Notes: a model not told the origin generated them from the letters alone. 27,311 bases of DNA from Actinomycetes bacterium (GCA_024227975.1 JAAETV010000113.1:1-27311); one strand, 5' to 3'; counted from the first letter of the stretch, positions 5,738-13,431 are shown. Program-made: numbers and translations.

Positions 5738-8188
5738 TCAGAGGCGGACCCGTTCGTTGGTGGGATCGTAGAACGAGCGGATCGAGGTGGTGGCCGGAAT
5801 GGCCTGACCGGCCACCTCGATCTCGAATGAGCCAGCATCCAGCCATTGGGCTGTCACCCCACCGTTGTTGGGGTTGACGAGGTAGCCCATGGCCAGGCAA
5901 CGATCTTCGACATAGCTCCACATGGCTGACGAGGTCCGGCCCACCAGCTCCCCGTTTCGGCGGATCGGCTCGTCGTGGTAGAGGAGCAGGTCAGGATCCT
6001 CCAGACGGAACTGGATCAAGCGCTTGGTCCGGGGCTGGCTCCGCTGGGCTTCGAGGGCGGCCTTGCCCTTGAAGTCGGTGGCACAGTCCCATGCGATGGT
6101 GAACCCCAGTCCCGCCTCGATCGGGGTGTCCTGGTCGGTGATGTCGTGACCCCAATGGCGATAGCCGGCTTCGAGTCGGAGGGTGTTCATGGCGTGGTAT
6201 CCAGCCAGGGTCAGTCCATGGGGCTCGCCTGCCCTAATCAGGGCATCGTAGAGAGCCACCGCGTCGTCGTTTGCTGCATAGAGCTCCCACCCCAGCTCGC
6301 CGACATAGGTCATCCTCAGGGCGAGGGTCTCGACACCGGCCACCGTCAGCCGCTTGCCCGTCCCATAGGGGAAAGCCTCGTTGGTCAGGGGAGAGTCGGT
6401 CAGCGTCTCGAGCACCGCCCGTGAGCGGGGGCCCATCACGCTCAACATGGCCTGGCTGTCCGTGACGTCGGCGATCTCGACCCGGCGGCCCCGGCAGGCC
6501 CGTCGCAGCCAGGCCCAATCGCGGGTCTGGGAGGCCGCTCCGGTGACCACGAAGAACCGATCTTCGTCGAGACGGGTCACGGTCAGATCAGCCTCGATCC
6601 CGCCCCGATGGTTGCACCACTGGGTGTAGACGGTCTTGTACTGGGCCACATCGATCTCGGCCACGCTGAGGGTGTTGAGCACATCCAGAGCTTCAGGGCC
6701 TTCGACGGTGAACTTGGCGAAGGACGACTGATCGAACAGTCCAACCCGTTGGCGGACCGCTTCGCATTCGGCCCCCGTGTTGGCCCACCAGTTCTGCTTC
6801 CCGTAGCTGTAGGCATAGGCCCGAATCTGGTCGGGGTTGGCGAACCAGTTCGGGCGCTCCCAACCCGCCGTCTCACCGAATACCGCCCCGGCGTCATCGA
6901 GGCGTTGGTGGATGGGGGACAGACGCTGGTCGCGGGCGCTCTCGTATTGGCGGTGGGGCCAATGCATGGCGTACAGCAACCCAAGGCTCTCGGCGATTCG
7001 TTGCTCCAGATAGTCGGCGTCGGCCTGGAAAGGGAGGGCCCGACGGATATCGACCGAGGCCAGATCCAAGGGTGGATGCCGATCAGCGATCCAATCGGCC
7101 AAGGCCCAGCCCACCCCGCCGGCTGACTGGATACCGACCGAGTTGAACCCAGCGGCCACATAGCAGCCGTCGATCTCCGGTGATTCGCCCAGGTAGTAGA
7201 TCCCGTCGGGGGTGAACGCTTCGGGACCGTTCAGAAACAGCTGCAAGCCGCACTCCGCCAGAGCTGGCACCCGGTGCACGGCCCGCTCGAAGATGGGGCC
7301 GATATGGGTCCAGTCCTCGTCGAGGGTGCCGAAGGCGAAGTCGCGGGGGATGCCGTCGAGGTTCCAGACCTTGGCCCTTGGCTCGAAGAAGCCGGCCATG
7401 ATCTTGCCCGTCTCCTCCTTGAAGTAGGTGTAGTTCCCCGGGTCACGCAGGATGGGGGTGGTGCGATCGACTCCTTCGATCGGCTCGGTGACCACATAGA
7501 AGTGCTCGCAGGCCTGGAGGGGAACGTTGACCCCGATCTTGGATGCCAGCTGACGAGTCCACATACCCGTGGCCAGAACCACGATCTCAGCCTCGACGGG
7601 ACCCTGTTCAGTCTCGACCCCCGTGATCTGATCCCCGTCGGTCAACAGCTGGGTTACGGCTACCCCCTCGACGATGGTGGCACCCCGATCCTTGGCCCCC
7701 CGGGCCAGGGCCATGGTTGTGTCGACCGGGGAGGTCTGGCCATCGCGGGGGATGTAGAGGGCACCAACGAGATCGTCGCGGTTGATGAGAGGCCAGTGAT
7801 CCTCCAACTGATCGAGGTCGATCACCTCGGTCTCCACCCCGACAGTGGTTGCCATCGACGCTCCCCGCAGGATCTCCTCCCACCGTTCGGGGTTGTCGGC
7901 TACCGAGATCGACCCTGGGGTGCGGTAGCCGGTGGCTTGGCCCGTCTCGTCTTCCAGCTCCTCGAAGAGGCGGGCCGAATAGGTGGCCAACTTGGTCAGG
8001 CTGTGGGTGGCCTTCAACTGGGAGACGAGCCCAGCGGCATGCCAGGTGGTTCCCGAAGTCAGCTGGCCTTGCTCGATGACCAGAACATCGGTGAAGTCCC
8101 GGCGGGTCAGATGGTAGGCGATGCTGCAACCAACTATGCCACCCCCGATGACGATCACCTGAGCTCGTTCTGGTAGTGCTGTAGCCAT
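5738..8188 (-). CDS. Dimethylglycine/sarcosine dehydrogenase-like FAD oxidoreductase fused to GcvT domain
   Basis: An 816-aa flavoprotein. Residues 1-370 form a DAO-type FAD domain with GGGIVG at 15-20 and TWHAAG around H50, the histidine that carries covalent FAD in mitochondrial dimethylglycine and sarcosine dehydrogenases. A linking FAO_M region follows (about 370-425), then the aminomethyltransferase (GCV_T and GCV_T_C) folate-binding domains to the end. The reaction is oxidative N-demethylation of a methylated glycine, with tetrahydrofolate taking the one-carbon unit. The length matches the family (about 810-860). The ATG at 8188 has AGGAGG at 8194-8199 with a 5-nt spacer and starts directly before the FAD-binding strand. 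An open frame extending 84 codons further upstream overlaps the FKBP gene and is not used. The gene is convergent with the isomerase-family gene, 36 nt apart. Dimethylglycine and sarcosine cannot be told apart here. Confidence 0.9.
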   Translation of the reverse strand: MATALPERAQVIVIGGGIVGCSIAYHLTRRDFTDVLVIEQGQLTSGTTWHAAGLVSQLKATHSLTKLATYSARLFEELEDETGQATGYRTPGSISVADNPERWEEILRGASMATTVGVETEVIDLDQLEDHWPLINRDDLVGALYIPRDGQTSPVDTTMALARGAKDRGATIVEGVAVTQLLTDGDQITGVETEQGPVEAEIVVLATGMWTRQLASKIGVNVPLQACEHFYVVTEPIEGVDRTTPILRDPGNYTYFKEETGKIMAGFFEPRAKVWNLDGIPRDFAFGTLDEDWTHIGPIFERAVHRVPALAECGLQLFLNGPEAFTPDGIYYLGESPEIDGCYVAAGFNSVGIQSAGGVGWALADWIADRHPPLDLASVDIRRALPFQADADYLEQRIAESLGLLYAMHWPHRQYESARDQRLSPIHQRLDDAGAVFGETAGWERPNWFANPDQIRAYAYSYGKQNWWANTGAECEAVRQRVGLFDQSSFAKFTVEGPEALDVLNTLSVAEIDVAQYKTVYTQWCNHRGGIEADLTVTRLDEDRFFVVTGAASQTRDWAWLRRACRGRRVEIADVTDSQAMLSVMGPRSRAVLETLTDSPLTNEAFPYGTGKRLTVAGVETLALRMTYVGELGWELYAANDDAVALYDALIRAGEPHGLTLAGYHAMNTLRLEAGYRHWGHDITDQDTPIEAGLGFTIAWDCATDFKGKAALEAQRSQPRTKRLIQFRLEDPDLLLYHDEPIRRNGELVGRTSSAMWSYVEDRCLAMGYLVNPNNGGVTAQWLDAGSFEIEVAGQAIPATTSIRSFYDPTNERVRL

Positions 8189-8308
8189 GCTGGCCTCCTC
8201 GGCTCGGCTCCGACCTCGCTTCGATCTGCGAGACGTTCCGGCAGACCCTACTTTCGCCGGCCATAGCATTCCTAGCGGTGGCTTCACCGGGCTTGGCCCG
8301 TCGGCCGC

Positions 8309-8314
8309 TAGCGT
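8309..8314 (+). promoter_or_regulatory. Leaderless promoter -10 (TAGCGT) of the FKBP gene
   Basis: TAGCGT lies exactly 7 nt before the ATG at 8322, and no Shine-Dalgarno sequence is present. This is the actinobacterial TANNNT -10 placed so that transcription begins at or next to the start codon. The 13-mer GGCCGCTAGCGTC is shared with the cobT promoter. Confidence 0.6.
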
Positions 8315-8321
8315 CTGGGCC

Positions 8322-8699
8322 ATGAACACCTCCGAACGGCCGACCATCAACGTGCCCACTGGCGACGCGCCAGGCGAGCTCCAGACCGAGGACCATCTCA
8401 TCGGCGATGGGCCCGAGGCGGTGGCGGGGGCCCAGATCAATGTCGACTACGTTGGGGTGAGCTGGAGCACAGGGCAGGAGTTCGATGCCTCATGGAACCG
8501 AGGTGACCCCCTGTCGTTCACCCTCGGTGCCGGCCAGGTCATCCAAGGATGGGACCAGGGGGTGCAGGGCATGCGAGTCGGAGGCCGCCGCACGATTACC
8601 ATCCCGCCCGACCTTGGTTATGGGGCAAGCGGAGCCGGTGGCGTCATCGGACCCAATGAGACCCTGATCTTCACTGTCGACCTTCGCTCCATCGGCTAG
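8322..8699 (+). CDS. FKBP-type peptidyl-prolyl cis-trans isomerase
   Basis: A 125-aa single-domain FKBP that catalyses cis-trans isomerisation of Xaa-Pro bonds. Family landmarks are visible: VDYVG (about 41-45), EFDAS (about 53-57), FTLGAGQVIQGWDQGVQGM (about 66-84), IPPDLGYG (about 94-101) and the final GPNETLIFTVDL strand. There is no signal peptide, so it should be cytosolic, with a roughly 30-residue extension before the core. The ATG at 8322 was chosen because it has a leaderless promoter and because upstream in-frame codons (from 8187) run through the DMGDH promoter region. It is followed after 16 nt by the Ser/Thr kinase gene and is probably co-transcribed with it. Confidence 0.9.
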   Translation: MNTSERPTINVPTGDAPGELQTEDHLIGDGPEAVAGAQINVDYVGVSWSTGQEFDASWNRGDPLSFTLGAGQVIQGWDQGVQGMRVGGRRTITIPPDLGYGASGAGGVIGPNETLIFTVDLRSIG

Positions 8700-8715
8700 T
8701 GAGTCGGGGACGGCG

Positions 8716-10488
8716 ATGGGAGTCGATCTCGGAATCGAGAATCTGGGCGATGTCGAACTCATCGGCCAGGGCGGGTTCAGCTCGGTCTACGCCGCCAGCC
8801 ATACCCTGCTGAAGCGTCCCGTTGCTGTCAAGGTGTTGAATACCTTGACCAAGGACTCCGAACGTCGTCGTTTCGAGCGGGAATGCGAGGTGCTGGGCCG
8901 TCTCTCGGACCACCCGAATGTGGTGACGGTCTACGGCGCTGGCTACACCTCAGACAACCACCCCTACCTGATCATGGAGCTGGTTCGGGGCGGGACCCTG
9001 GCTGACTTGCTCGAACAGCGTCACCAAGTGGAGTGGGTCGAAGCCGTCGGGTATCTGGTTCCGGTGGTCGAAGCTCTGGGCCGTGCCCATCAGGAGTCGA
9101 TCCTCCATCGCGACGTCAAGCCCGAGAACATCCTTCTGGCTGACGATGAACCCAGGTTGGCCGACTTTGGTATCGCCTACCTCCGGGACGCCACTGGCGC
9201 CACTTCGACCCATATCACTGCCAGTTGGCTCCACACCCCACCCGAGACGTTCGACAACAAGCGCGACGAGCGGTCGGATCTTTACTCGGCCGCCTCGACC
9301 TTGTATAACCTCATCGCCGGGCAGGCCCCGTTCTGGCGGGCGACCGATGATTCGCTCAATCCGTTGATGGCTCGCCTCCTCTACGAGCAGCCTCCCGACT
9401 TGCCCTCGGAGCTGGCACCGGCTGCGCTCAATGGGTTCATCCAGCGGTCCTTGGCCAAGGACCCCGATCAGCGACCTCAGACCGCGGCCCAGTTCGTGGC
9501 CGAGTTGAACGAGTTGACCGAGGTGGCAGTGGGAGCCCGGATGGCAAGGCCACAGCCCCGGCCTGAGCCACTAGCGCCAACCCAACCGGCGTCCCAGGCC
9601 TTTGCCCCTCCACCCGATGTCGGCAAAAGGGCCAAGACTCAGTACACCCCTCCCACGGCGGTCGCTGGGGTCTCCGCTGCGCCTGGTTTTGCCCCCCCGC
9701 CGCCTGCTCCTTTCATCCCACCAGAGCCCGCCGGGAGAGGCGTGGTGGCCGTCAACGGTGAGGTATCCGGCGGCCAGCGAGCCTTGGTTACCATCGCCGC
9801 CCTGGTTGCTCTGGTTGGGGTGGCCACCTTCTTCTTCGACGTCGGCCTCTTCGAGTACGGTCGGGCCGAGGCGATCATTGCCAACACGGTTTCGATCCCC
9901 GTTCTGTTGGCCACGGCTCTGGCCGGCTTGCTGGCTCGCCGTCGATCCACGGTTGGGGGTGTGGCATTTGCCGCCGGTGTCGGTCTATTGACCTTCGATC
10001 TGAGCAGGGAATTCCGGCTCATATTCGACTATGGCCTGGTGCCCCTAGGGGTGACAGCTGTGGCTTGCGCTGTTCTGATCATTGTCGGCCTGGTGCTGCT
10101 GTCATCTGAACCTTCGTTGGGAGCCAATCGTGTGGTTCCGCTGATCCTGATCGGTCTAGTGATATGCGGGGGAACCTTCTTCACCTACCGGGACTACTTC
10201 GGGGGGTGGTCAACGACGGTGGTTTTCATGGTCGGCGTAGCTCTCGTGACCGGAGCCAGCATCATGGCCAGGGGAGGAGCGCTACCAGTGACCGCCGGTA
10301 TCTATGGCCTCGTGCTCACCATCACCTTTTTCCGGGTCGTCTCCTCCATCCCCAGGGTGCTGACCAACGATCGGGCTGCGCTGGCGCTGGTTCTCGGCTT
10401 TCTGGGGTGGACGATCATTGGTCTCACCCGCCTCGGCGGCCGCGCCGCCAGCCCATCACCTGAGGCGATCAGCTCAGGTGGGCGATGA
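8716..10488 (+). CDS. Membrane-anchored Ser/Thr protein kinase with polytopic C-terminus
   Basis: A 590-aa Hanks-type kinase. Residues 10-275 form the kinase domain: glycine loop GQGGFSSV (17-24), ATP lysine K39 (AVKV), catalytic HRDVKPEN (131-138) and DFG at 150-152. All key residues are present, so it should be active. A Pro/Ala-rich linker (about 280-345) leads to a C-terminal membrane region with about eight hydrophobic segments between 355 and 580. Most actinobacterial Pkn kinases instead have one helix and an external sensor (PASTA, NHL). The start is ATG at 8716 with GGGGA 5 nt upstream, 16 nt after the FKBP stop. The last 20 bp overlap the end of the convergent methyltransferase gene. 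The signal sensed and the targets are unknown. Confidence 0.9.
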   Translation: MGVDLGIENLGDVELIGQGGFSSVYAASHTLLKRPVAVKVLNTLTKDSERRRFERECEVLGRLSDHPNVVTVYGAGYTSDNHPYLIMELVRGGTLADLLEQRHQVEWVEAVGYLVPVVEALGRAHQESILHRDVKPENILLADDEPRLADFGIAYLRDATGATSTHITASWLHTPPETFDNKRDERSDLYSAASTLYNLIAGQAPFWRATDDSLNPLMARLLYEQPPDLPSELAPAALNGFIQRSLAKDPDQRPQTAAQFVAELNELTEVAVGARMARPQPRPEPLAPTQPASQAFAPPPDVGKRAKTQYTPPTAVAGVSAAPGFAPPPPAPFIPPEPAGRGVVAVNGEVSGGQRALVTIAALVALVGVATFFFDVGLFEYGRAEAIIANTVSIPVLLATALAGLLARRRSTVGGVAFAAGVGLLTFDLSREFRLIFDYGLVPLGVTAVACAVLIIVGLVLLSSEPSLGANRVVPLILIGLVICGGTFFTYRDYFGGWSTTVVFMVGVALVTGASIMARGGALPVTAGIYGLVLTITFFRVVSSIPRVLTNDRAALALVLGFLGWTIIGLTRLGGRAASPSPEAISSGGR

Positions 10489-11230
10489 TGAAAAGGCGGG
10501 AGAACGGGAGGATCGTGATCCCCTCGGCATCGGCCGGGTAGGCCTGGCGGTAGCGGCCCTTGGCCTGCTCGACGAAGCGGTTCCGGTCGGCTCCGTCGAG
10601 GGCCGCCAGCACGGGACTCAGGACCGAGCCAATGACCCAGTTCCACACCGGATCGGGGCCGTCCAGGGCTTGATAGTAGGTAGTCCGCCAGAGGTCGACG
10701 GTGGCCGGTTCCAGCCAACGGCGGTAGGCCCCGACCTCGGACAGGCGATCTCGCATGAGCGACTGGCGGACGTCATCGCTCCAGGTCCCGTCGTCGAGGA
10801 TCTCGGCTGGGATCTGGTGGGTGGGGGCGGCCCAGTTGTCTGGCATCTGTACCGCCAACACCCCACCTGGGGCCAGCTGGGATCTGAGGTGGGTCAAGAG
10901 GGCTTGGTGGTCTTCGAGCCAGTGGAGGGCAGCGTTGGAGAAGATCAGATCAATGGGCTCATCGCTGGCCCAAGTCGAGATGTTGTCCTGTTGCCAGACC
11001 AAGCTCGGGTGCTCGGCCCTGGCTCGGGCCTGCATCTCGCTCGATGAGTCGACCCCCACCACCTCGGCCTCGGGCCAGCGCTCGGCCAACAGGGCGGTGA
11101 GGTGGCCGGTTCCTGAGCCGAGATCAACGATCCGCTTCGGGTCATTGTTGGGCAGACGGGCCAGCAGCTCGAGGCCGGGTCGTGTCCGATGATCGGCGAA
11201 CTGGAGGTACTGCGCCGGATCCCAGGCCAT
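10469..11230 (-). CDS. tam: Trans-aconitate 2-methyltransferase-like SAM methyltransferase
   Basis: A 253-aa class I methyltransferase closely matching the Tam layout and length (E. coli Tam is about 252 aa). It begins MAWDPAQYLQFADHRTRPG and has the SAM-binding motif VDLGSGTGHLT (about 35-45), the acidic post-beta2 residue in GVDSS, and the Tam-like FSNAALHWLEDH segment. Tam methylates trans-aconitate, a by-product inhibitor of the TCA cycle, using S-adenosylmethionine. The ATG at 11230 was chosen because TAGGGT (11238-11243) lies 7 nt upstream as a leaderless promoter. The frame stays open much further upstream but there crosses the divergent thioesterase gene. Its end overlaps the kinase gene by 20 bp, tail to tail. 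Confidence 0.85.
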   Translation of the reverse strand: MAWDPAQYLQFADHRTRPGLELLARLPNNDPKRIVDLGSGTGHLTALLAERWPEAEVVGVDSSSEMQARARAEHPSLVWQQDNISTWASDEPIDLIFSNAALHWLEDHQALLTHLRSQLAPGGVLAVQMPDNWAAPTHQIPAEILDDGTWSDDVRQSLMRDRLSEVGAYRRWLEPATVDLWRTTYYQALDGPDPVWNWVIGSVLSPVLAALDGADRNRFVEQAKGRYRQAYPADAEGITILPFSRLFIIAHLS

Positions 11231-11237
11231 GAGGCGA

Positions 11238-11260
11238 ACCCTAGCCGGCCCATCTAGGGT
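11238..11260. promoter_or_regulatory. Divergent pair of leaderless promoters (tam and thioesterase)
   Basis: Two TAGGGT -10 elements face away from each other. On the minus strand, 11243-11238 lies 7 nt before the tam ATG; on the plus strand, 11255-11260 lies 6 nt before the thioesterase GTG at 11267. The start codons are only 36 nt apart, so each gene's -35 region overlaps the other gene's -10 or start. Mutual interference or co-regulation is likely. Neither gene has a Shine-Dalgarno sequence. Confidence 0.6.
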
Positions 11261-11266
11261 GCCGAT

Positions 11267-11761
11267 GTGGCTCAAGACATTCCCGCCCCCTTCGTCGGGC
11301 TCAAGACTGAGATCAAGCCTGAGTGGATCGATCAAAACGGTCACTTCAACGCCGGCTACTACTTCGTGGTCTTCGACGATGCCGTTGCCGATTGGACTCA
11401 CTTCATCGGCCTCGACGATGACCACCGGGCAGCCAACAAGGTCACGACATTCTCTGTCGAGGGGCACATCACCTTCGAGCGCGAGCTCCAGGAGGGCGAC
11501 CCGATCGAGATCCGGACCCAGCTGCTGGGCTGGGACGCCAAGCGGGTTCACTGCATCCACTTCATGTACCACCGTGACGAGGGCTGGTTGGCCGCGACCA
11601 ATGAGCTCATGTCGATGCACATCTCGGAGGAGACCCGCCGCAGCGCCCCCATGGCGCCTGAGGTCCAGGAGCGGCTGGCCGCCATTGAGGCTGCTCACTC
11701 TCAGCTTCCAACACCCCCTCAGGTGGGCCGGGTGATCGGACTCCGGTCCGGCCGCCCCTAG
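11267..11761 (+). CDS. Hotdog-fold acyl-CoA thioesterase (4HBT_2; betainyl-CoA thioesterase-like)
   Basis: A 164-aa single hotdog domain. WIDQNGHFNAGYYFVVFDDA (residues 20-39) is the family's N-terminal hallmark, with D22, N24 and H26 near the active site. The pattern is close to that of thioesterases found with, or fused to, carnitine 3-dehydrogenase (betainyl-CoA thioesterases). It should hydrolyse a small acyl-CoA in the cytosol. The start is GTG at 11267, 6 nt after the TAGGGT -10; there is no Shine-Dalgarno sequence. A methylated-amine link is suggested only by the DMGDH-like and DAO-like genes within 4 kb; no carnitine dehydrogenase is present here. Confidence 0.75.
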   Translation: MAQDIPAPFVGLKTEIKPEWIDQNGHFNAGYYFVVFDDAVADWTHFIGLDDDHRAANKVTTFSVEGHITFERELQEGDPIEIRTQLLGWDAKRVHCIHFMYHRDEGWLAATNELMSMHISEETRRSAPMAPEVQERLAAIEAAHSQLPTPPQVGRVIGLRSGRP

Positions 11762-11776
11762 CGGCGTGGTGTGGCC

Positions 11777-11809
11777 ACCTGAACAGGTCGAACAGCATCA
11801 GAATCTGAT
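11777..11809. repeat. Two short perfect inverted repeats after the thioesterase stop
   Basis: ACCTG-aa-CAGGT (11777-11788) and ATCAG-aat-CTGAT (11797-11809) follow GTGGCCAC (11771-11778) and lead straight into the CCCCTA/TAGGGG hairpin. Each alone is short, but their clustering in 60 bp is unusual. They could be operator half-sites or parts of a folded RNA. Confidence 0.35.
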
Positions 11810-11830
11810 CCCCTAGTGGCGTAGGGGGAT
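11808..11830 (+). terminator. Hairpin CCCCTA-gtggcg-TAGGGG, candidate thioesterase terminator
   Basis: A 6-bp perfect stem (11810-11815/11822-11827) with a 6-nt loop can be extended to ATCCCCTA/TAGGGGGAT with a single bulged G. It lies about 50 nt after the thioesterase stop. There is no T-tract. It could alternatively belong to the leader of the small peptide gene. Confidence 0.4.
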
Positions 11831-11856
11831 ACCCGGGGGTTCCCCGATGGCCCGGC

Positions 11857-11920
11857 GGTGGTTCTCGTCGATGATGGATAACAGCCGGCCAGGGAGGCCG
11901 CAGGAACCGGGAGAACCACC
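11857..11920 (+). promoter_or_regulatory. Leader stem that would sequester the RBS of the 28-aa peptide gene
   Basis: GGTGGTTCTC (11857-11866) is the exact reverse complement of GAGAACCACC (11911-11920), which abuts the ATG at 11921 and contains the 3' half of its Shine-Dalgarno sequence GGGAGA (11909-11914). The 44-nt loop holds a second small stem, CGGCC-aggga-GGCCG. In RNA the long stem would hide the ribosome-binding site and start region. That is what a translation-controlling leader such as a riboswitch, thermosensor or type I toxin 5' UTR looks like. No known riboswitch class was recognised. Confidence 0.5.
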
Positions 11921-12007
11921 ATGAACACCATCAAGTACCTCGCCGCCACCATCGGAGTCACCAGCTTCAGCTTCTTCGGCCTGGCTCTGGCCCCCATCTT
12001 CGCCTGA
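11921..12007 (+). CDS. 28-aa hydrophobic single-helix peptide
   Basis: The ATG has GGGAGA 6 nt upstream. The peptide starts MNTIKYLAATIGV and continues through an uninterrupted hydrophobic segment (about residues 6-28, ending LALAPIFA) to a TGA. It has one Lys near the N-terminus and no acidic residue, so it should insert in the membrane as one helix or act as a tiny exported peptide. Good RBS spacing and the structured leader argue that it is real. No family was recognised. Candidate roles are a small membrane regulator or a type I toxin-like peptide; both are inference. It stands alone between the thioesterase and DAO genes. Confidence 0.55.
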   Translation: MNTIKYLAATIGVTSFSFFGLALAPIFA

Positions 12008-12135
12008 TCACTGCCCAGTACCCCGACCCAGCCCACCCAACCACAACGCTGACCATCATCCACCCCGCCTGAGGGCGCTAAGTTCTGCGAACAGCGACGC
12101 AGATCGAGGAGGGAAGCCCTCGGGCGAGGTGGATG

Positions 12136-13431
12136 ATGGACTTCGACGCAATTGTCATTGGGGCCGGCGTTATCGGTTCCGCCACCACCTTCGAGCTGGC
12201 CCGACGAGGCCACCATGTGTTGTGTGTCGACGCTGGCCCCGGAGCTGGGATGGGCTCCACCAGTTCGTCGTCGGCCATCATCCGCTACAACTACTCGACC
12301 TTCGACGGGGTTCTGACCGCGTGGGAGGCAGCGGCGTGCTGGAGGGCATTGGGAGATCACCTCGGGGGCCCCAGTAGCGCTGTCCTCGCTCGCTTCGTTC
12401 CCTGCGAGCTTGTGATGCTCGACCATCCAGGCTCGAACCAGCAAACCGTGTTCCAGCACTTCGATGCCATCGGCATCCCATACGAGACCCTCACTCCCGA
12501 TGAGTTGACGGCTCGGATTCCCGCCATCGACACCGCCGATCTGTCACCCCCGAAGGCGATCGACGACCCAGCCTTCGGCCAACCCGCCGGGGGCCGCATC
12601 GGTGGCTTTGTCATGACTGAGGCCGGCTTCATCGACGACCCCATGCTGGCAGCCCAGAACTTCATGGATGCCGCCATCGCCAATGGGGCCACCCTTCGAT
12701 TGGGAGCCGAGGTTGGGGCCATCGTGCGTGCCCTCGATCGTGTGGGTGGGGTCGAGCTGGCCGACGGGGAGCGCATCGAGAGTCCTGTCGTGGTCAATGC
12801 CGCCGGTCCGGCGTCGGCCAGGATGAACAGACTGGCTGGAGTGATCGGAGAGATGACGATCGGTCATCGACCCTTGCGCCAGGAGGTGCATGTCGTGCCC
12901 GCACCTGAGGGTTTCCGCCTCGACGATGGGGGAGTCATGGTGGCCGATATCGGTACCGGGACCTACTTCCGGCCTCATCTTGGTCGTACCATCCTGGTCG
13001 GGAGCACCGAGCCAGATTGCGATCCCCTGGAATGGGTCGATGACCCCGACGATTTCAACGATCGGCCATCCGTCGATTGGTTCCAGCGGAACACCCTCCG
13101 GCTGGCTAGCCGGATTCCCTCGGTCGGGATCCCCCTTCGACCCGCCGGGTTGGCCGCCCTCTATGACGCCTCCGACGATTGGGTTCCCATCTATGACCGA
13201 ACCGGTCTCGGTGGCTACTTCATGGCCTGCGGGACCAGCGGAAACCAGTTCAAGAATGCTCCGCTGGTCGGGGTGTTCATGGCCGAGCTGATCGAGGCAG
13301 CAGCAGGTGGTCATGACCATGACCGGGAACCCGTCCAGGTCATCGGGCCCAAAACGGGCCAGCCCATCAACCTCGGCGCCTATTCCCGCCGCCGTAGCCC
13401 GACGGTGACCGCGGGAAACGTGCTCGGCTAG
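12136..13431 (+). CDS. DAO-family FAD-dependent oxidoreductase (sarcosine/D-amino-acid oxidase-like)
   Basis: A roughly 431-aa flavoprotein with the FAD-binding motif at its N-terminus (IVIGAGVIGSATTFELARRG, about residues 6-25), the acidic end of the second strand (CVDAG) and the VVNAAGP segment (about 220-226) typical of the DAO/sarcosine oxidase beta family. It should oxidise a primary or secondary amine of an amino or methylamino acid, but the substrate is unclear. Two ATGs lie in tandem (12133, 12136); GAGG at 12126-12129 gives a 6-nt spacer to the second, which is chosen. A TAAGTT (12080-12085) could be its -10, giving a short leader with the small hairpin GAGGG-aag-CCCTC at 12109-12121. 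There is no GcvT domain, unlike the DMGDH-like gene 4 kb away. Confidence 0.85.
   Translation: MDFDAIVIGAGVIGSATTFELARRGHHVLCVDAGPGAGMGSTSSSSAIIRYNYSTFDGVLTAWEAAACWRALGDHLGGPSSAVLARFVPCELVMLDHPGSNQQTVFQHFDAIGIPYETLTPDELTARIPAIDTADLSPPKAIDDPAFGQPAGGRIGGFVMTEAGFIDDPMLAAQNFMDAAIANGATLRLGAEVGAIVRALDRVGGVELADGERIESPVVVNAAGPASARMNRLAGVIGEMTIGHRPLRQEVHVVPAPEGFRLDDGGVMVADIGTGTYFRPHLGRTILVGSTEPDCDPLEWVDDPDDFNDRPSVDWFQRNTLRLASRIPSVGIPLRPAGLAALYDASDDWVPIYDRTGLGGYFMACGTSGNQFKNAPLVGVFMAELIEAAAGGHDHDREPVQVIGPKTGQPINLGAYSRRRSPTVTAGNVLG

Noticed and set aside
8245..8250. TAGGGT on the minus strand as a -10 for the DMGDH-like gene
   Set aside because: Plausible (about 57 nt before the ATG), but there is no -35 or other support; the hexamer is common in this window.
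8189..8440. 84-codon N-terminal extension of the DMGDH-like protein
   Set aside because: The extension is low-complexity, overlaps the FKBP gene on the other strand, and an AGGAGG sits directly before the ATG at 8188, where the FAD-binding strand begins.
11231..11698. Long N-terminal extension of the Tam-like frame
   Set aside because: It is antisense to the thioesterase gene; Tam homologs start at the MAWDPAQYLQF position, which also has a leaderless promoter.
11758..12459. 233-codon minus-strand ORF
   Set aside because: Composition is that of an antisense frame to the thioesterase end, peptide gene and DAO gene; no motif or RBS.
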